From NCBI RefSeq assembly GCF_001552175.1, contig NZ_BCQR01000002.1, positions 1-64,000 on the forward strand: DNA of 64,000 nucleotides, in the 5' to 3' direction. Below, in pieces: positions 16,435-24,113 of this stretch (the first letter of the stretch is position 1; every line of letters begins with the position of its first letter). The notes beneath the pieces are model-generated. The model worked only from the letters and a program-made list of their open reading frames with translations, searched no databases and was not told the DNA's origin. Both the position numbers and the translations under genes were made by a program. The stretch comes from Actinomadura kijaniata NBRC 14229. Lineage in GTDB: Bacteria; Actinomycetota; Actinomycetes; Streptosporangiales; Streptosporangiaceae.

Positions 16435-17058
16435 ATGGTCCCCACCCCCGACTCCCTGCCCGCGAGGATGTTCCTGCTCGCCTACGACCCGAAGAAGCAG
16501 CGGCTCACGCGACGCGACAAGCTCGGCTACCTGCTGCGCGCGGCGGCGCTCACCGAGCTGTACCTGGACGGGCGGCTGGTCGACGACGGACGTCGCCCGC
16601 GCCCCGACACCCCCGGCGCGGACCCCTACGGGCTGTGCGCGCAGATCGCGGCGTCCCGGCCGAGGTCCTGGCAGCACTGGGTCCGCAAGGACCACCGCGC
16701 CATGGTCGCCACGGTCCGCGAGGAGCTGAGCCGGGGAGGCTGGATCCGGGTGGAGCGGCGCAAGGTGCTGGGGCTGTTCCCGGTGCACCGGGTCACCGTC
16801 CGCGACCCGCGCGTGGTGAAGACGCTGTGGGGCGGCGCGTCGGCGGCGCTGCGCGGCAAGCCGTCGGCGCACGTCAACAGCTACGACGCGGCGACGGCCG
16901 CGCTGGCGGCGGCGGCCGGCCTCAGGACGGTGCTGCCGCGCGGCGACCGGCGGCGGTACAAGCGGCGCATCGCCGAGCTGACGGCCCGTTCCGGTCCGGC
17001 GGTCAAGGCCATGCGCAAGGTGATCCAGGCGGAGGAGGCCGCCGCGGCGGCCGGCTGA
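16435..17058 (+). CDS. GPP34 (GOLPH3/Vps74-like) family protein
   Basis: A 207-aa protein starting 3 bp after the RHH stop. It shows the family layout: PARMFLLAYDPKKQRL at the start, LLRAAALTELYLDGRLVDDG, a central SRGGWIRVERRKVLGLFP strand region, and a helical C-terminus (YDAATAALAAAAGL). In eukaryotes the fold binds phosphatidylinositol-4-phosphate at the Golgi; bacterial members are widespread in actinomycetes with unknown function, presumably at the membrane. The link to an SPFH scaffold in the same operon supports a membrane role. Confidence 0.85.
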   Translation: MVPTPDSLPARMFLLAYDPKKQRLTRRDKLGYLLRAAALTELYLDGRLVDDGRRPRPDTPGADPYGLCAQIAASRPRSWQHWVRKDHRAMVATVREELSRGGWIRVERRKVLGLFPVHRVTVRDPRVVKTLWGGASAALRGKPSAHVNSYDAATAALAAAAGLRTVLPRGDRRRYKRRIAELTARSGPAVKAMRKVIQAEEAAAAAG

Positions 17059-17136
17059 CCGGCGGGCCGGCCCGCGGGGGCACGACGTCACCGGCTCGTA
17101 AGATCCGGCGGCCCCCGGCGCGGTTAGCCTGCCGTC

Positions 17137-17715
17137 ATGAACAAGCTCCTTCCCCTGGTCACCGGCGCGATCCTGCTCGCCGGATGCGGGGGCTCCGGCG
17201 GATCGGGCGCGGGCGGGGGCACCCCGTCCGCGCCCGTCCCGTCCGCCACGGCGCCCTCGCCGTCCGGCTCCCCGGCCAAGGAGCAGCAGAGGCTGCGCAA
17301 GCTGCCGGACAAGCTGCGGTTCGAGGCCACCACGCTCGACGGCAGGCCGTTCACCGGGGTGAACCTGGCCGAGAAGCCCGTGGTGTTCTGGTTCTGGGCG
17401 CCCTGGTGCCCCAAGTGCCGCGCCGAGGGCCCGGCGGTCGCGAAGGCCGCCCGCGCCAACGCCGGGCGCGTCGAGTTCGTGGGCGTCGCCGGGCTCGACC
17501 GGGACACCGCGAAGATGAAGGAGTTCGTCGCCCGGACCGGAACGTCGGGCCTGCCCCACCTGGACGACCGGAGCGGACGGCTCTACCGGCACTTCGGCGT
17601 CACCACGCAGTCGTCGTTCCTGTTCATGAGGCCCGACGGGACGGCCGAGCGCGCGTCCGGCCCGCTGGGCGAGGACGAGCTGGCGGCGCGGGTGCGGGCG
17701 CTGGCCGGTGGCTGA
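17137..17715 (+). CDS. TlpA/ResA-like thioredoxin-fold lipoprotein
   Basis: A 192-aa lipoprotein. The signal peptide ends in the lipobox ILLAGC (Cys near residue 17), then a Gly/Ser/Pro-rich linker to about residue 45. The thioredoxin fold has FWFWAPWCPKC with the redox pair CPKC. It acts outside the membrane in disulfide exchange. The next gene overlaps it by 8 bp and encodes CcdA, the usual electron donor from the cytoplasm, so the two form a complete thiol-redox relay (known for the families). Targets, perhaps cytochrome c or secreted proteins, are not visible here. Confidence 0.88.
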   Translation: MNKLLPLVTGAILLAGCGGSGGSGAGGGTPSAPVPSATAPSPSGSPAKEQQRLRKLPDKLRFEATTLDGRPFTGVNLAEKPVVFWFWAPWCPKCRAEGPAVAKAARANAGRVEFVGVAGLDRDTAKMKEFVARTGTSGLPHLDDRSGRLYRHFGVTTQSSFLFMRPDGTAERASGPLGEDELAARVRALAGG

Positions 17716-18559
17716 CCCGGGCGTGCTGTCGCTGGCCCTGGCGGCGGGGCTGGTGGCGGCGTTCAACCCCTGCGGGTTCGCGCTGCTGCCGTCGTACCTG
17801 GCGCTGCTGGTCGCCGCGCCGGGCGCGGGCGGGGTGTGGCGGGCGCTGCGGCTGTCGGCGGCGATGACCGCCGGGTTCGTCGTGGTGTTCGGGGCGTTCG
17901 GGCTGGTGGTGACGGTCGCGACCACGTCGGTGCAGGAGTACCTGCCGTGGGTGACGATCGTGGTGGGCGCGGTGCTGCTGGGGCTGGGCGTCCGGCTGCT
18001 GGCGGGCCGCGAGCTGACGGTGCGGGTGCCCCGGCTGAGGGTGGGCCGGGTGGACGGCTCGGTCCCGGCGCTGTTCGGCTACGGGGCGTCCTACGCGGTG
18101 GCGTCGCTGTCGTGCACGATCGCGCCGTTCCTGGCCGTCACGGGGGTCGCGGCGGGCGGCACGGTGGGCGACGGCGTGCTGGCGTTCGTCGCCTACGGGG
18201 CGGGCATGGGCCTGGTGGTCGGGCTGCTGTCGATGATGGTCGCGCTGGCGCGGGGCGCGGTGGTCGCGCGGACGCGCCGGGTGCTGCCGTACGTGTCGCG
18301 GGCCAGCGGGGCGCTGCTGGTGCCCGCCGGGCTGTACGTCGCCTACTACGGCTGGTACGAGCTGCGCGTCAACGCGGGCGGCGCGGCCGACGACCCGGTG
18401 GTCGGGGCCGTGGCCGGGGCGCAGGGCGCGGTGACGGGGTGGCTGGAGTCGGTCGGGGCGGGGTGGGTGGCGGTCGCGTTCGTCGCGTGCGCGGCGGCCG
18501 GGTGGGCGGCCGGACGGGCGGCCCGCCGCCGCGCACGCGACCGCGACGTCACTCGATGA
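17708..18559 (+). CDS. CcdA/DsbD-like thiol-disulfide transporter
   Basis: A 283-aa membrane protein with about seven hydrophobic segments. The first carries FNPCGFALLPSYLALL, the characteristic NPC motif; a second Cys lies in SLSCTIAPFLAVTG. These two Cys form the transmembrane redox pair in the CcdA family. The GTG start lies inside the last codons of the lipoprotein gene (8-bp overlap), indicating translational coupling. The C-terminus ends in an Arg-rich tail that overlaps the convergent ohr gene by 11 bp. Confidence 0.88.
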   Translation: MADPGVLSLALAAGLVAAFNPCGFALLPSYLALLVAAPGAGGVWRALRLSAAMTAGFVVVFGAFGLVVTVATTSVQEYLPWVTIVVGAVLLGLGVRLLAGRELTVRVPRLRVGRVDGSVPALFGYGASYAVASLSCTIAPFLAVTGVAAGGTVGDGVLAFVAYGAGMGLVVGLLSMMVALARGAVVARTRRVLPYVSRASGALLVPAGLYVAYYGWYELRVNAGGAADDPVVGAVAGAQGAVTGWLESVGAGWVAVAFVACAAAGWAAGRAARRRARDRDVTR

Positions 18560-18962
18560 CCAGTTCCACGGGGATGTTGCCGCGGGTGGCGTTGGAGTAG
18601 GGGCACACCTGGTGGGCGCGCTCCACCAGCTCCTTGCCGGTGCCGTCCTGGAGCTCGTCGGGGAGCTCGACCCGCAGCACCACCGCCAGGCCGAAGCCCC
18701 GCTCCAGGTTCCCGCCGATGCCGACCTCGGCGGTGACCGACACGTCCTTGACGTCCTGCCGGGTCTTGCGCGCGACGGCGGCCAGGGCGCTGGCGAAGCA
18801 GGCGGCGTACCCGGCGGCGAACAGCTGCTCGGGGTTGGTGCCGTCGCCGCTGCCGCCCATCTCGCGGGGCGGGGCCAGGGGCAGGTCGAGCCGGCCGTCG
18901 GAGCTGACGGCGCGGCCGTCCCGGCCGTTGGCGGTGGCGACGGCGGTGTACAGGGCGTCCAT
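18549..18962 (-). CDS. ohr: Organic hydroperoxide resistance protein Ohr (OsmC family)
   Basis: A 137-aa protein with the OsmC/Ohr fold. The peroxidatic Cys is C55 in GYAACFASAL and the second Cys lies in HQVCPYSNATRGN, which is the diagnostic Ohr C-terminus. It reduces organic and fatty-acid hydroperoxides with lipoylated-protein thiols. The ATG is preceded by a strong AAGGAGGT. It is divergent from a MarR-type OhrR gene, with palindromes in the shared promoter region, the standard Ohr/OhrR arrangement. Confidence 0.95.
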   Translation of the reverse strand: MDALYTAVATANGRDGRAVSSDGRLDLPLAPPREMGGSGDGTNPEQLFAAGYAACFASALAAVARKTRQDVKDVSVTAEVGIGGNLERGFGLAVVLRVELPDELQDGTGKELVERAHQVCPYSNATRGNIPVELVIE

Positions 18963-18974
18963 GGAACCTCCTTG

Positions 18975-19011
18975 AGTTGTGCGCAACTAAACATAGCACA
19001 ACTCAGTTGTG
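18975..19011. promoter_or_regulatory. Two OhrR-like operators in the ohr-ohrR divergent promoter
   Basis: The first, 18975-18988, is AGTTGTGCGCAACT (5-bp arms). The second, 18997-19011, is a perfect inverted repeat CACAACT-C-AGTTGTG. A third AT-rich half-site region follows (CAATTGAATTG). OhrR is known to bind such repeats and release them when its Cys is oxidised. Confidence 0.75.
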
Positions 19012-19037
19012 TGCAATTGAATTGTAGGATGGAAGCC

Positions 19038-19511
19038 ATGGACACCCCGACGAGCTGGGACGACGCCTCCCCCGACGAGCTGCTGAGCCTGGACGGGCAG
19101 CTCTGCTTCGCGGTGCACGCCACGGCCCGCGCGTTCGACGCGGCCTACCGTCCGATGCTGCGCGAACTCGGCCTCACCTACCCCCAGTACCTGGTGATGC
19201 TGGCGCTGTGGGAGCAGGGGGCGCTGACGGTCAAGGAACTGGGCCTGGCGCTGCGGCTGGACTCGGGAACGCTGTCGCCGCTGCTCAAACGGCTGGAGAC
19301 CGCCGGGCTCGTGCGCCGCGAACGCGACGCGCACGACGAGCGCTCGGTCACCGTCTCCCTCACCGCGCAGGGCGCGGCGCTGCGCGGGCGCGCGGTGCGC
19401 GTGCCGCGCCAGATCCTGACCGCGACCGGCCTCGGCCCCGCCGAGCTGACCGAGCTGCGGGCCTCCCTGGAGCGCCTCACCGCCGCCCTGGACGCCGCCG
19501 CGCGCGACTGA
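19038..19511 (+). CDS. ohrR: OhrR, MarR-family organic-peroxide sensor
   Basis: A 157-aa winged-helix regulator. The N-terminal redox Cys is in SLDGQLCFAVHATAR (C23 from this ATG), the position expected for OhrR. LTYPQYLVMLALWE and the wing segment RRERDAHDERSVTVSL are standard. The ATG at 19038 is chosen over the one at 19029 because it has GGATGGAAG at good spacing; the other would add three residues. It should repress ohr and itself through the palindromes between the two genes. Confidence 0.92.
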   Translation: MDTPTSWDDASPDELLSLDGQLCFAVHATARAFDAAYRPMLRELGLTYPQYLVMLALWEQGALTVKELGLALRLDSGTLSPLLKRLETAGLVRRERDAHDERSVTVSLTAQGAALRGRAVRVPRQILTATGLGPAELTELRASLERLTAALDAAARD

Positions 19512-19521
19512 GGCGCAAGCG
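19510..19521 (+). terminator. Short hairpin GGCGC-AA-GCGCC at the ohrR 3' end
   Basis: A perfect 5-bp stem with a 2-base spacer starts within the stop codon of ohrR. It is small, so its role as a terminator is uncertain. Confidence 0.35.
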
Positions 19522-19605
19522 CCGACCCCTACAAGATCGCAGGCGTTCCTTTTGTACGGCGTGGTCAGCGACCCGTCGAGTAACGGAAACCTAGCCTTCT
19601 CGGAC

Positions 19606-20286
19606 ATGACTCCCGAACGCCTGGTCTACCCCCTGCTGAAGCACGTCCTGCTCGGACCGCCGATGCGGCTGGCCTTCCGCCCCGAGGTGACGGGACTGGA
19701 GTCGCTGCCGCGCACCGGGCCGGTGATCCTGGCCGCCAACCACCTGGCGGTCTGCGACTCGTTCGTGCTGCCGCTGGTGGTGCCGCGCCAGGTGTTCTTC
19801 CTCGGCAAGCAGGAGTACTTCACCCGGCCGGGCGTGGCGGGACGGACGATGGCCGCGTTCTTCCGGGGCGGCGGCGCGATCGCGGTCGACCGGTCCGGCG
19901 GGCGGGCGGCGCTGGCCGCCCTCGACGCGGCGGCGCGGGTCCTGGAGCGCGGCGACGTGTTCGCCCTGCACCCCGAGGGGACGCGCTCCCCCGACGGGCG
20001 GCTGTACCGGGGGCGCACGGGGGTGGCGCGGCTGGCCCTACGCACCGGGGCGCCGGTCGTCCCGGTGGGGCTGGTCGGGACCGACCGGGTGCAGCCGCGC
20101 GGCCGGGTCGTGCCGCGGCCGGGCCGGATCGAGGTGCGCCTCGGGGAGCCGATGACGTTCGCCGGGCGCGGGCCCGCCTCGCACCGCGACGTGACGCGCG
20201 CGGTCACCGACGAGATCATGCAGGCGATCCGGAAGCTGTCGGGCCAGGAGTACGTGCCGTCCTACGCGCCCCGGCCCGGTTCCTGA
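19606..20286 (+). CDS. 1-acylglycerol-3-phosphate acyltransferase (PlsC family)
   Basis: A 226-aa acyltransferase. The catalytic NHLAVCDS motif (H46, D51) and the glycerolipid-binding HPEGTRSPDGRLYRGRTG segment are intact, followed by the PVVPVGLVGTDRV strand. The family transfers an acyl chain to lysophosphatidate or related lysophospholipids at the inner membrane face. The ATG at 19606 is chosen because the sequence before it does not resemble the family. It stands alone between ohrR and an EamA transporter. Confidence 0.9.
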   Translation: MTPERLVYPLLKHVLLGPPMRLAFRPEVTGLESLPRTGPVILAANHLAVCDSFVLPLVVPRQVFFLGKQEYFTRPGVAGRTMAAFFRGGGAIAVDRSGGRAALAALDAAARVLERGDVFALHPEGTRSPDGRLYRGRTGVARLALRTGAPVVPVGLVGTDRVQPRGRVVPRPGRIEVRLGEPMTFAGRGPASHRDVTRAVTDEIMQAIRKLSGQEYVPSYAPRPGS

Positions 20287-20358
20287 ACTTTTCCCCTCCC
20301 TCCGGAATAACACCATCAAAGCGGGTATGGCGGTGTCGAGCTGCGAAGGGAGAACGCG

Positions 20359-21330
20359 ATGGCGAACCGTTCCGGAACCGGCGGGCTGGTGCTCGGGATC
20401 GTCTCGGCCACCTGCTTCGGATTCTCGGGGCCGCTGGCCCGGATGCTCATCGACGCGGGGCTGAGCGCCGTCCAGATGACGTGGCTGCGGCTCGGCGCGG
20501 GCGCGCTGGCGCTGCTGGCCGTCGGACTGCTGCTGCGCCCCCGCGACCTGGTCGTCCCCCGGGGGCACCGCTGGTTCGCCGTGCGGTACGCGCTCGTGGG
20601 CTTCGCCGCCGTGCAGGGCCTGTACTACGCGACGGTGGCGCGGCTGCCGGTGAGCCTGGCGTCGCTGCTCGAGTTCACCGCGCCCGTCATCGTGGTGGCG
20701 TGGCTGTGGCTGGCGCGGCGGGTGCGCGTCCCGGCGTCGGCCGCGGTCGGGGCGGTCTGCACGCTGCTGGGGATGGCCCTGGTCACCGAGGTCTGGACGG
20801 GGCTGGCCATGGACCCGCTGGGGCTGGTGCTCGGGCTGGCCACCGGCGTGACCGCCGCCGCCTACTTCCTGATGACGCAGAGCTCGGGGGAACGGCTGCC
20901 CCCGTTCACCGCCGTCACCTGGGGGCTGACCGGCGCGGCGCTGGCGCTGACGGTGCCCGCCCGCCCCTGGGAGATCCCGTGGGAGGTGCTGGCCGGGGAC
21001 GTCCCCGCCGTCGGGCACCGGGTGCCCGCGCTCCTCGTGCTGGGCTGGCTGGTGCTGGTCACCACCCTGCTCGCCTACTTCCTCAACCTGGCGGCGATCC
21101 GGCGGCTGTCGGCGGCCGTCGGGGCGCCGGTGGCCGCGCTGGAGGCGGTGGCCAGCGCGGTGCTGGCCTGGGTGCTGCTCGGGCAGTCCCTCGGCCCGGC
21201 GCAGATCGCGGGCGGGCTGGTCATGCTGGCCGGGATCGTCGTCGCGCAGCGCGCCGTCGCCCGGCTCACCGCGCCGCGCGCGCCCGCGCCGGCGGAAAAC
21301 CGGTCGTCCCGGGAGAAGGCCGCTCGGTAA
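20359..21330 (+). CDS. EamA/DMT-family transporter
   Basis: A 323-aa membrane protein made of two EamA repeats (about residues 8-140 and 153-295), about ten hydrophobic helices. The typical start LVLGIVSATCFGFSGPLARML and the GAPVAALEAVASAVLAWVLLG end of the second repeat are clear. AAGGGAG precedes the ATG. Members export amino acids, metabolites or drugs; the substrate cannot be predicted. The next gene starts 10 bp after its stop. Confidence 0.88.
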   Translation: MANRSGTGGLVLGIVSATCFGFSGPLARMLIDAGLSAVQMTWLRLGAGALALLAVGLLLRPRDLVVPRGHRWFAVRYALVGFAAVQGLYYATVARLPVSLASLLEFTAPVIVVAWLWLARRVRVPASAAVGAVCTLLGMALVTEVWTGLAMDPLGLVLGLATGVTAAAYFLMTQSSGERLPPFTAVTWGLTGAALALTVPARPWEIPWEVLAGDVPAVGHRVPALLVLGWLVLVTTLLAYFLNLAAIRRLSAAVGAPVAALEAVASAVLAWVLLGQSLGPAQIAGGLVMLAGIVVAQRAVARLTAPRAPAPAENRSSREKAAR

Positions 21331-21340
21331 CTTGCCGACC

Positions 21341-21922
21341 ATGGAAGAGACCGGGCGTTTCCTCAACGTCGTCGACGTCGAGGCCACCTGCTGGAACGGG
21401 CCGCGGCCGCGCGACCAGGTCAACGAGATCATCGAGATCGGGCTGTGCGTGGTGGACCTCAGGGAGCGAAGGCGGGTGGAGCGGCACGGCATCCTGGTGC
21501 GGCCGCAACGCTCGCGCGTCAGCGCGTTCTGCACCGAGCTGACCGGGCTGACGCAGGAGAAGGTGGACACCGGCGTCACGTTCGCCGAGGCGTGCGCGCT
21601 GCTGGAGCGCGAACACCGGTCGCACTCGCGGGCATGGGCGAGCTGGGGCGACTACGACCGCAAGCAGTTCGAGCGGCAGTGCCGGGAGACCGGGACGCGC
21701 TACCCGTTCGGCCGCCGCCACACCAACGCCAAGGCCCGCTACGCCGAGGCCCGCGAACTGCCGCGCAAGCCGGGAATGGCGGGGGCGCTGCGGCACGCGG
21801 GACTGCCGTTGGAGGGGCGCCACCACAGCGGCGAGGACGACGCGTGGAACATCGGCGCACTGGTGCTCGACCTGCTCGGAAGCGGGGCGTGGCCGTCCTG
21901 GGACGAACTGTCACACCGGTAG
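21341..21922 (+). CDS. DEDD-type 3'-5' exonuclease (ERI-1/KapD-like)
   Basis: A 193-aa protein of the DnaQ/ribonuclease fold. Exo I is NVVDVEATCW (metal-binding Asp and Glu), exo II is in ASWGDYDRKQF, and exo III is HHSGEDDAWNIGALV (His and Asp). This DEDDh set matches the small ERI-1-like exonucleases rather than the polymerase III epsilon subunit. The likely substrate is RNA or single-stranded DNA. The ATG at 21341 is preferred to an in-frame TTG three codons earlier. It may be co-transcribed with the EamA gene. Confidence 0.85.
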   Translation: MEETGRFLNVVDVEATCWNGPRPRDQVNEIIEIGLCVVDLRERRRVERHGILVRPQRSRVSAFCTELTGLTQEKVDTGVTFAEACALLEREHRSHSRAWASWGDYDRKQFERQCRETGTRYPFGRRHTNAKARYAEARELPRKPGMAGALRHAGLPLEGRHHSGEDDAWNIGALVLDLLGSGAWPSWDELSHR

Positions 21923-21979
21923 GCGAGGTTTGGTCCGCCGGGGACGGGCAGGGATGAGAGCGCGGGGCCACAGCAGGAG

Positions 21980-22885
21980 ATGCCGAACGGGACGACGGAG
22001 GCGACGGTGGAACTCAATCTCGACCTTCGATTGCCGCGTGACGCGGCGAGCGTGCCCGCCGTCCGTCGGCTGCTGGACGCCGCGCTCCAGGCCCTCGGGG
22101 TCGAGGAGACGATCCGCGGCGACATCGAGCTGATGCTGAGCGAGGCGTGCGGCAACGTGATCCGGCACGCCCGGGCGGGCGACGACTACACGGTGAGGGT
22201 GACGATCCTCGGTGAGCGGTGCGTCATCAAGGTGATCGACTCCGGGCAGGGGTTCGACCCCGCCCGGGCGGAGGGGGAGGCGGCCGGGCGGTCCGACGGA
22301 CGCGCCGAGCACGGCCGCGGCATGATGATCATGCGGACGCTCGCCGACGACGTGCGGTTCCGCAGCTTCCCCGAGAGCGGGGCGCTGGTGGCGCTGGAGA
22401 AGCACCTGCGCTACGGGCCGGGCAGCCTGGGCGGGCAGCTCCACGTGGACGAGTCGAACGGGCTGAGCAGTAGGGTGCGTTCCATGAACGGCACCGACTC
22501 CGACCTGGAAGAATTCGCGACCCGGCTGTTCGACATGGCCCGCACCGGGCAGACCGGGCCGCTGACCGCCTACGTGGACGCGGGGGTGCCGCCCAACCTC
22601 AGCAACGAGAAGGGCGACACCCTGCTGATGCTGGCCGCCTACCACGGCCAGGCCGAGACGGTGCGGGCGCTCGCCGAGCGGGGGGCCGATCCCGAGCGCC
22701 CCAACGACCGGGGCCAGCGCCCCCTGGCGGGCGCGGTGTTCAAGAAGGAGCCCGAGGTGGTGCGGGTCCTGCTGGACGTGGGCGCCGACCCGTGGGCGGG
22801 CGATCCGTCGGCGGCCGACACCGCGCGCATGTTCGGCCACTCCGAGTTCCTGGCGTGGTTCGAGGAGCGCGCGCCGCGCGGCTGA
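21980..22885 (+). CDS. RsbW-like HATPase fused to an ankyrin-repeat domain
   Basis: One open frame of 301 aa joins two domains. Residues about 8-145 form an anti-sigma-type HATPase with N box EACGNVIRHA, G1 box IDSGQGFDP and G2 box HGRGMMIMRTLADDV. After a linker, residues about 168-300 are an ankyrin array (GDTLLMLAAYHGQAETVRALAERGA, then PLAGAVFKKEPEVVRVLL). An internal ATG at 22484 matches the start of stand-alone ankyrin proteins of actinomycetes, so the second half could also be translated separately. HATPases of this class phosphorylate or bind anti-sigma antagonists. No stop separates the halves. Confidence 0.8.
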   Translation: MPNGTTEATVELNLDLRLPRDAASVPAVRRLLDAALQALGVEETIRGDIELMLSEACGNVIRHARAGDDYTVRVTILGERCVIKVIDSGQGFDPARAEGEAAGRSDGRAEHGRGMMIMRTLADDVRFRSFPESGALVALEKHLRYGPGSLGGQLHVDESNGLSSRVRSMNGTDSDLEEFATRLFDMARTGQTGPLTAYVDAGVPPNLSNEKGDTLLMLAAYHGQAETVRALAERGADPERPNDRGQRPLAGAVFKKEPEVVRVLLDVGADPWAGDPSAADTARMFGHSEFLAWFEERAPRG

Positions 22886-22928
22886 CCGCGTCCACCGTTC
22901 GCGTCCGGCCGTTCGCGTCCGGTCGCCG

Positions 22929-23987
22929 TCAGTCGACGGCGACCGGGCGGGCGGCGGGGCGCACGCCGTCGTTCATGACGCGCAGCACCGGGAACGGGAT
23001 CTCGATGCCCTCGGCCCGGAAGCGGCGGTGCAGGCGCTTGACGAACTCGTGCTTGATGCGGAACTGGTCGCCGAACTCGCTGGTGCGCAGGATGACGGTG
23101 AAGCCGATGCCCGAGTCGGCGAAGGTGTGGTAGCGCACCAGCACCTCGGTGTCCTTCACCCCGCCCTCGACCTCGGCCATGACCTCCTGGCCGACCTCGA
23201 TGACGACCTTCTCGACGCTCTCCAGGTCGCTGTCGTAGGACACGCTGGCCTGGATGAGCAGGCCCATGTCCTGGGCGGGCCGGTGGTAGTTGGTGAGGAT
23301 GGTGTCGGAGAACCGCTGGTTCGGGATGACCTCGATGTTGTCCGACAGGGTGCGGATCGAGGTGTTGCGCCAGTTGATGTCGACGACGTAACCCTCCTGG
23401 CCGGTGGCGAGCCTGATGTAGTCGCCGGGCTCGATCGTCTTGGACGCCAGCACGTGCACGCCCGCGAACAGGTTGGCCAGGGTGTCCTGGAGGGCCAGGG
23501 CGACCGCCAGGCCGCCGACGCCCAGCGCGCCGAGCAGCGGGGTGATCGACACACCGAGGCTCTGCAGCATGACGAGCATGCCGATGCCGAGCACCAGGAC
23601 ACGGGTGATGTTGGCGAAGATGGTGACGTTGGCCGCCACACCCTGGCGGGCCGAGGCGACCGAGGTGACGACCCCGGCGAACAGCCGGGCCAGCGCCAGC
23701 GCCACGATGATGATCGTGAGGGCGGTCAGCACCTTGCCGGTGTAGTCCAGCGTGCGCCGGTTGACGATGAGGATCTCGGCGGCGATCCAGGCACCGCCCA
23801 GCAGGGACATCGGCACCGCCAGGTCGTGCAGCAGCTTGGCGGCCAGGTCGTCCCAGGCCCACCGGGTGTCCCCGGCACGGCGGTTCAGCCGGCCCGCCAG
23901 CACGCGCGAGATGACGGCCACGGCGAGCGCGACCGCGAGCACCGCGGCCGCCGCGATCACCTTGGCCCAGTCCCACGACTCAGGCAT
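22929..23987 (-). CDS. MscS-family mechanosensitive channel
   Basis: A 352-aa membrane protein. Three or more N-terminal helices lead to the pore helix and the MscS signature GALGVGGLAVALALQDTLANLFAG, followed by the beta domain (GDYIRLATGQEGYVVDINWRNTSIRT in overlapping pieces, VIPNQRFSDTILTNYHRP) and the C-terminal alpha/beta vestibule. It would release solutes on osmotic downshock. The ATG at 23987 is chosen because AAGGAGAGA lies just upstream; a longer frame to 24053 lacks such a site. It converges on the ankyrin gene. Confidence 0.92.
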   Translation of the reverse strand: MPESWDWAKVIAAAAVLAVALAVAVISRVLAGRLNRRAGDTRWAWDDLAAKLLHDLAVPMSLLGGAWIAAEILIVNRRTLDYTGKVLTALTIIIVALALARLFAGVVTSVASARQGVAANVTIFANITRVLVLGIGMLVMLQSLGVSITPLLGALGVGGLAVALALQDTLANLFAGVHVLASKTIEPGDYIRLATGQEGYVVDINWRNTSIRTLSDNIEVIPNQRFSDTILTNYHRPAQDMGLLIQASVSYDSDLESVEKVVIEVGQEVMAEVEGGVKDTEVLVRYHTFADSGIGFTVILRTSEFGDQFRIKHEFVKRLHRRFRAEGIEIPFPVLRVMNDGVRPAARPVAVD

Positions 23988-24113
23988 GGTGAGGATCTCT
24001 CCTTGGATGGGGGATAGTTCGGATATCGCACGATCGTAAGTGAAGTGCCGCACCTTACCGGCCGGTCATGGAATGCCGGGGATACGATCTGTGGAGTGGT
24101 AGGCGAGGAGAAG

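Noticed and set aside
22484..22885. Annotating the ankyrin region as a separate gene
   Set aside because: The frame is continuous with the HATPase domain and there is no stop or clear ribosome site; I keep a single fused gene and note the internal ATG.
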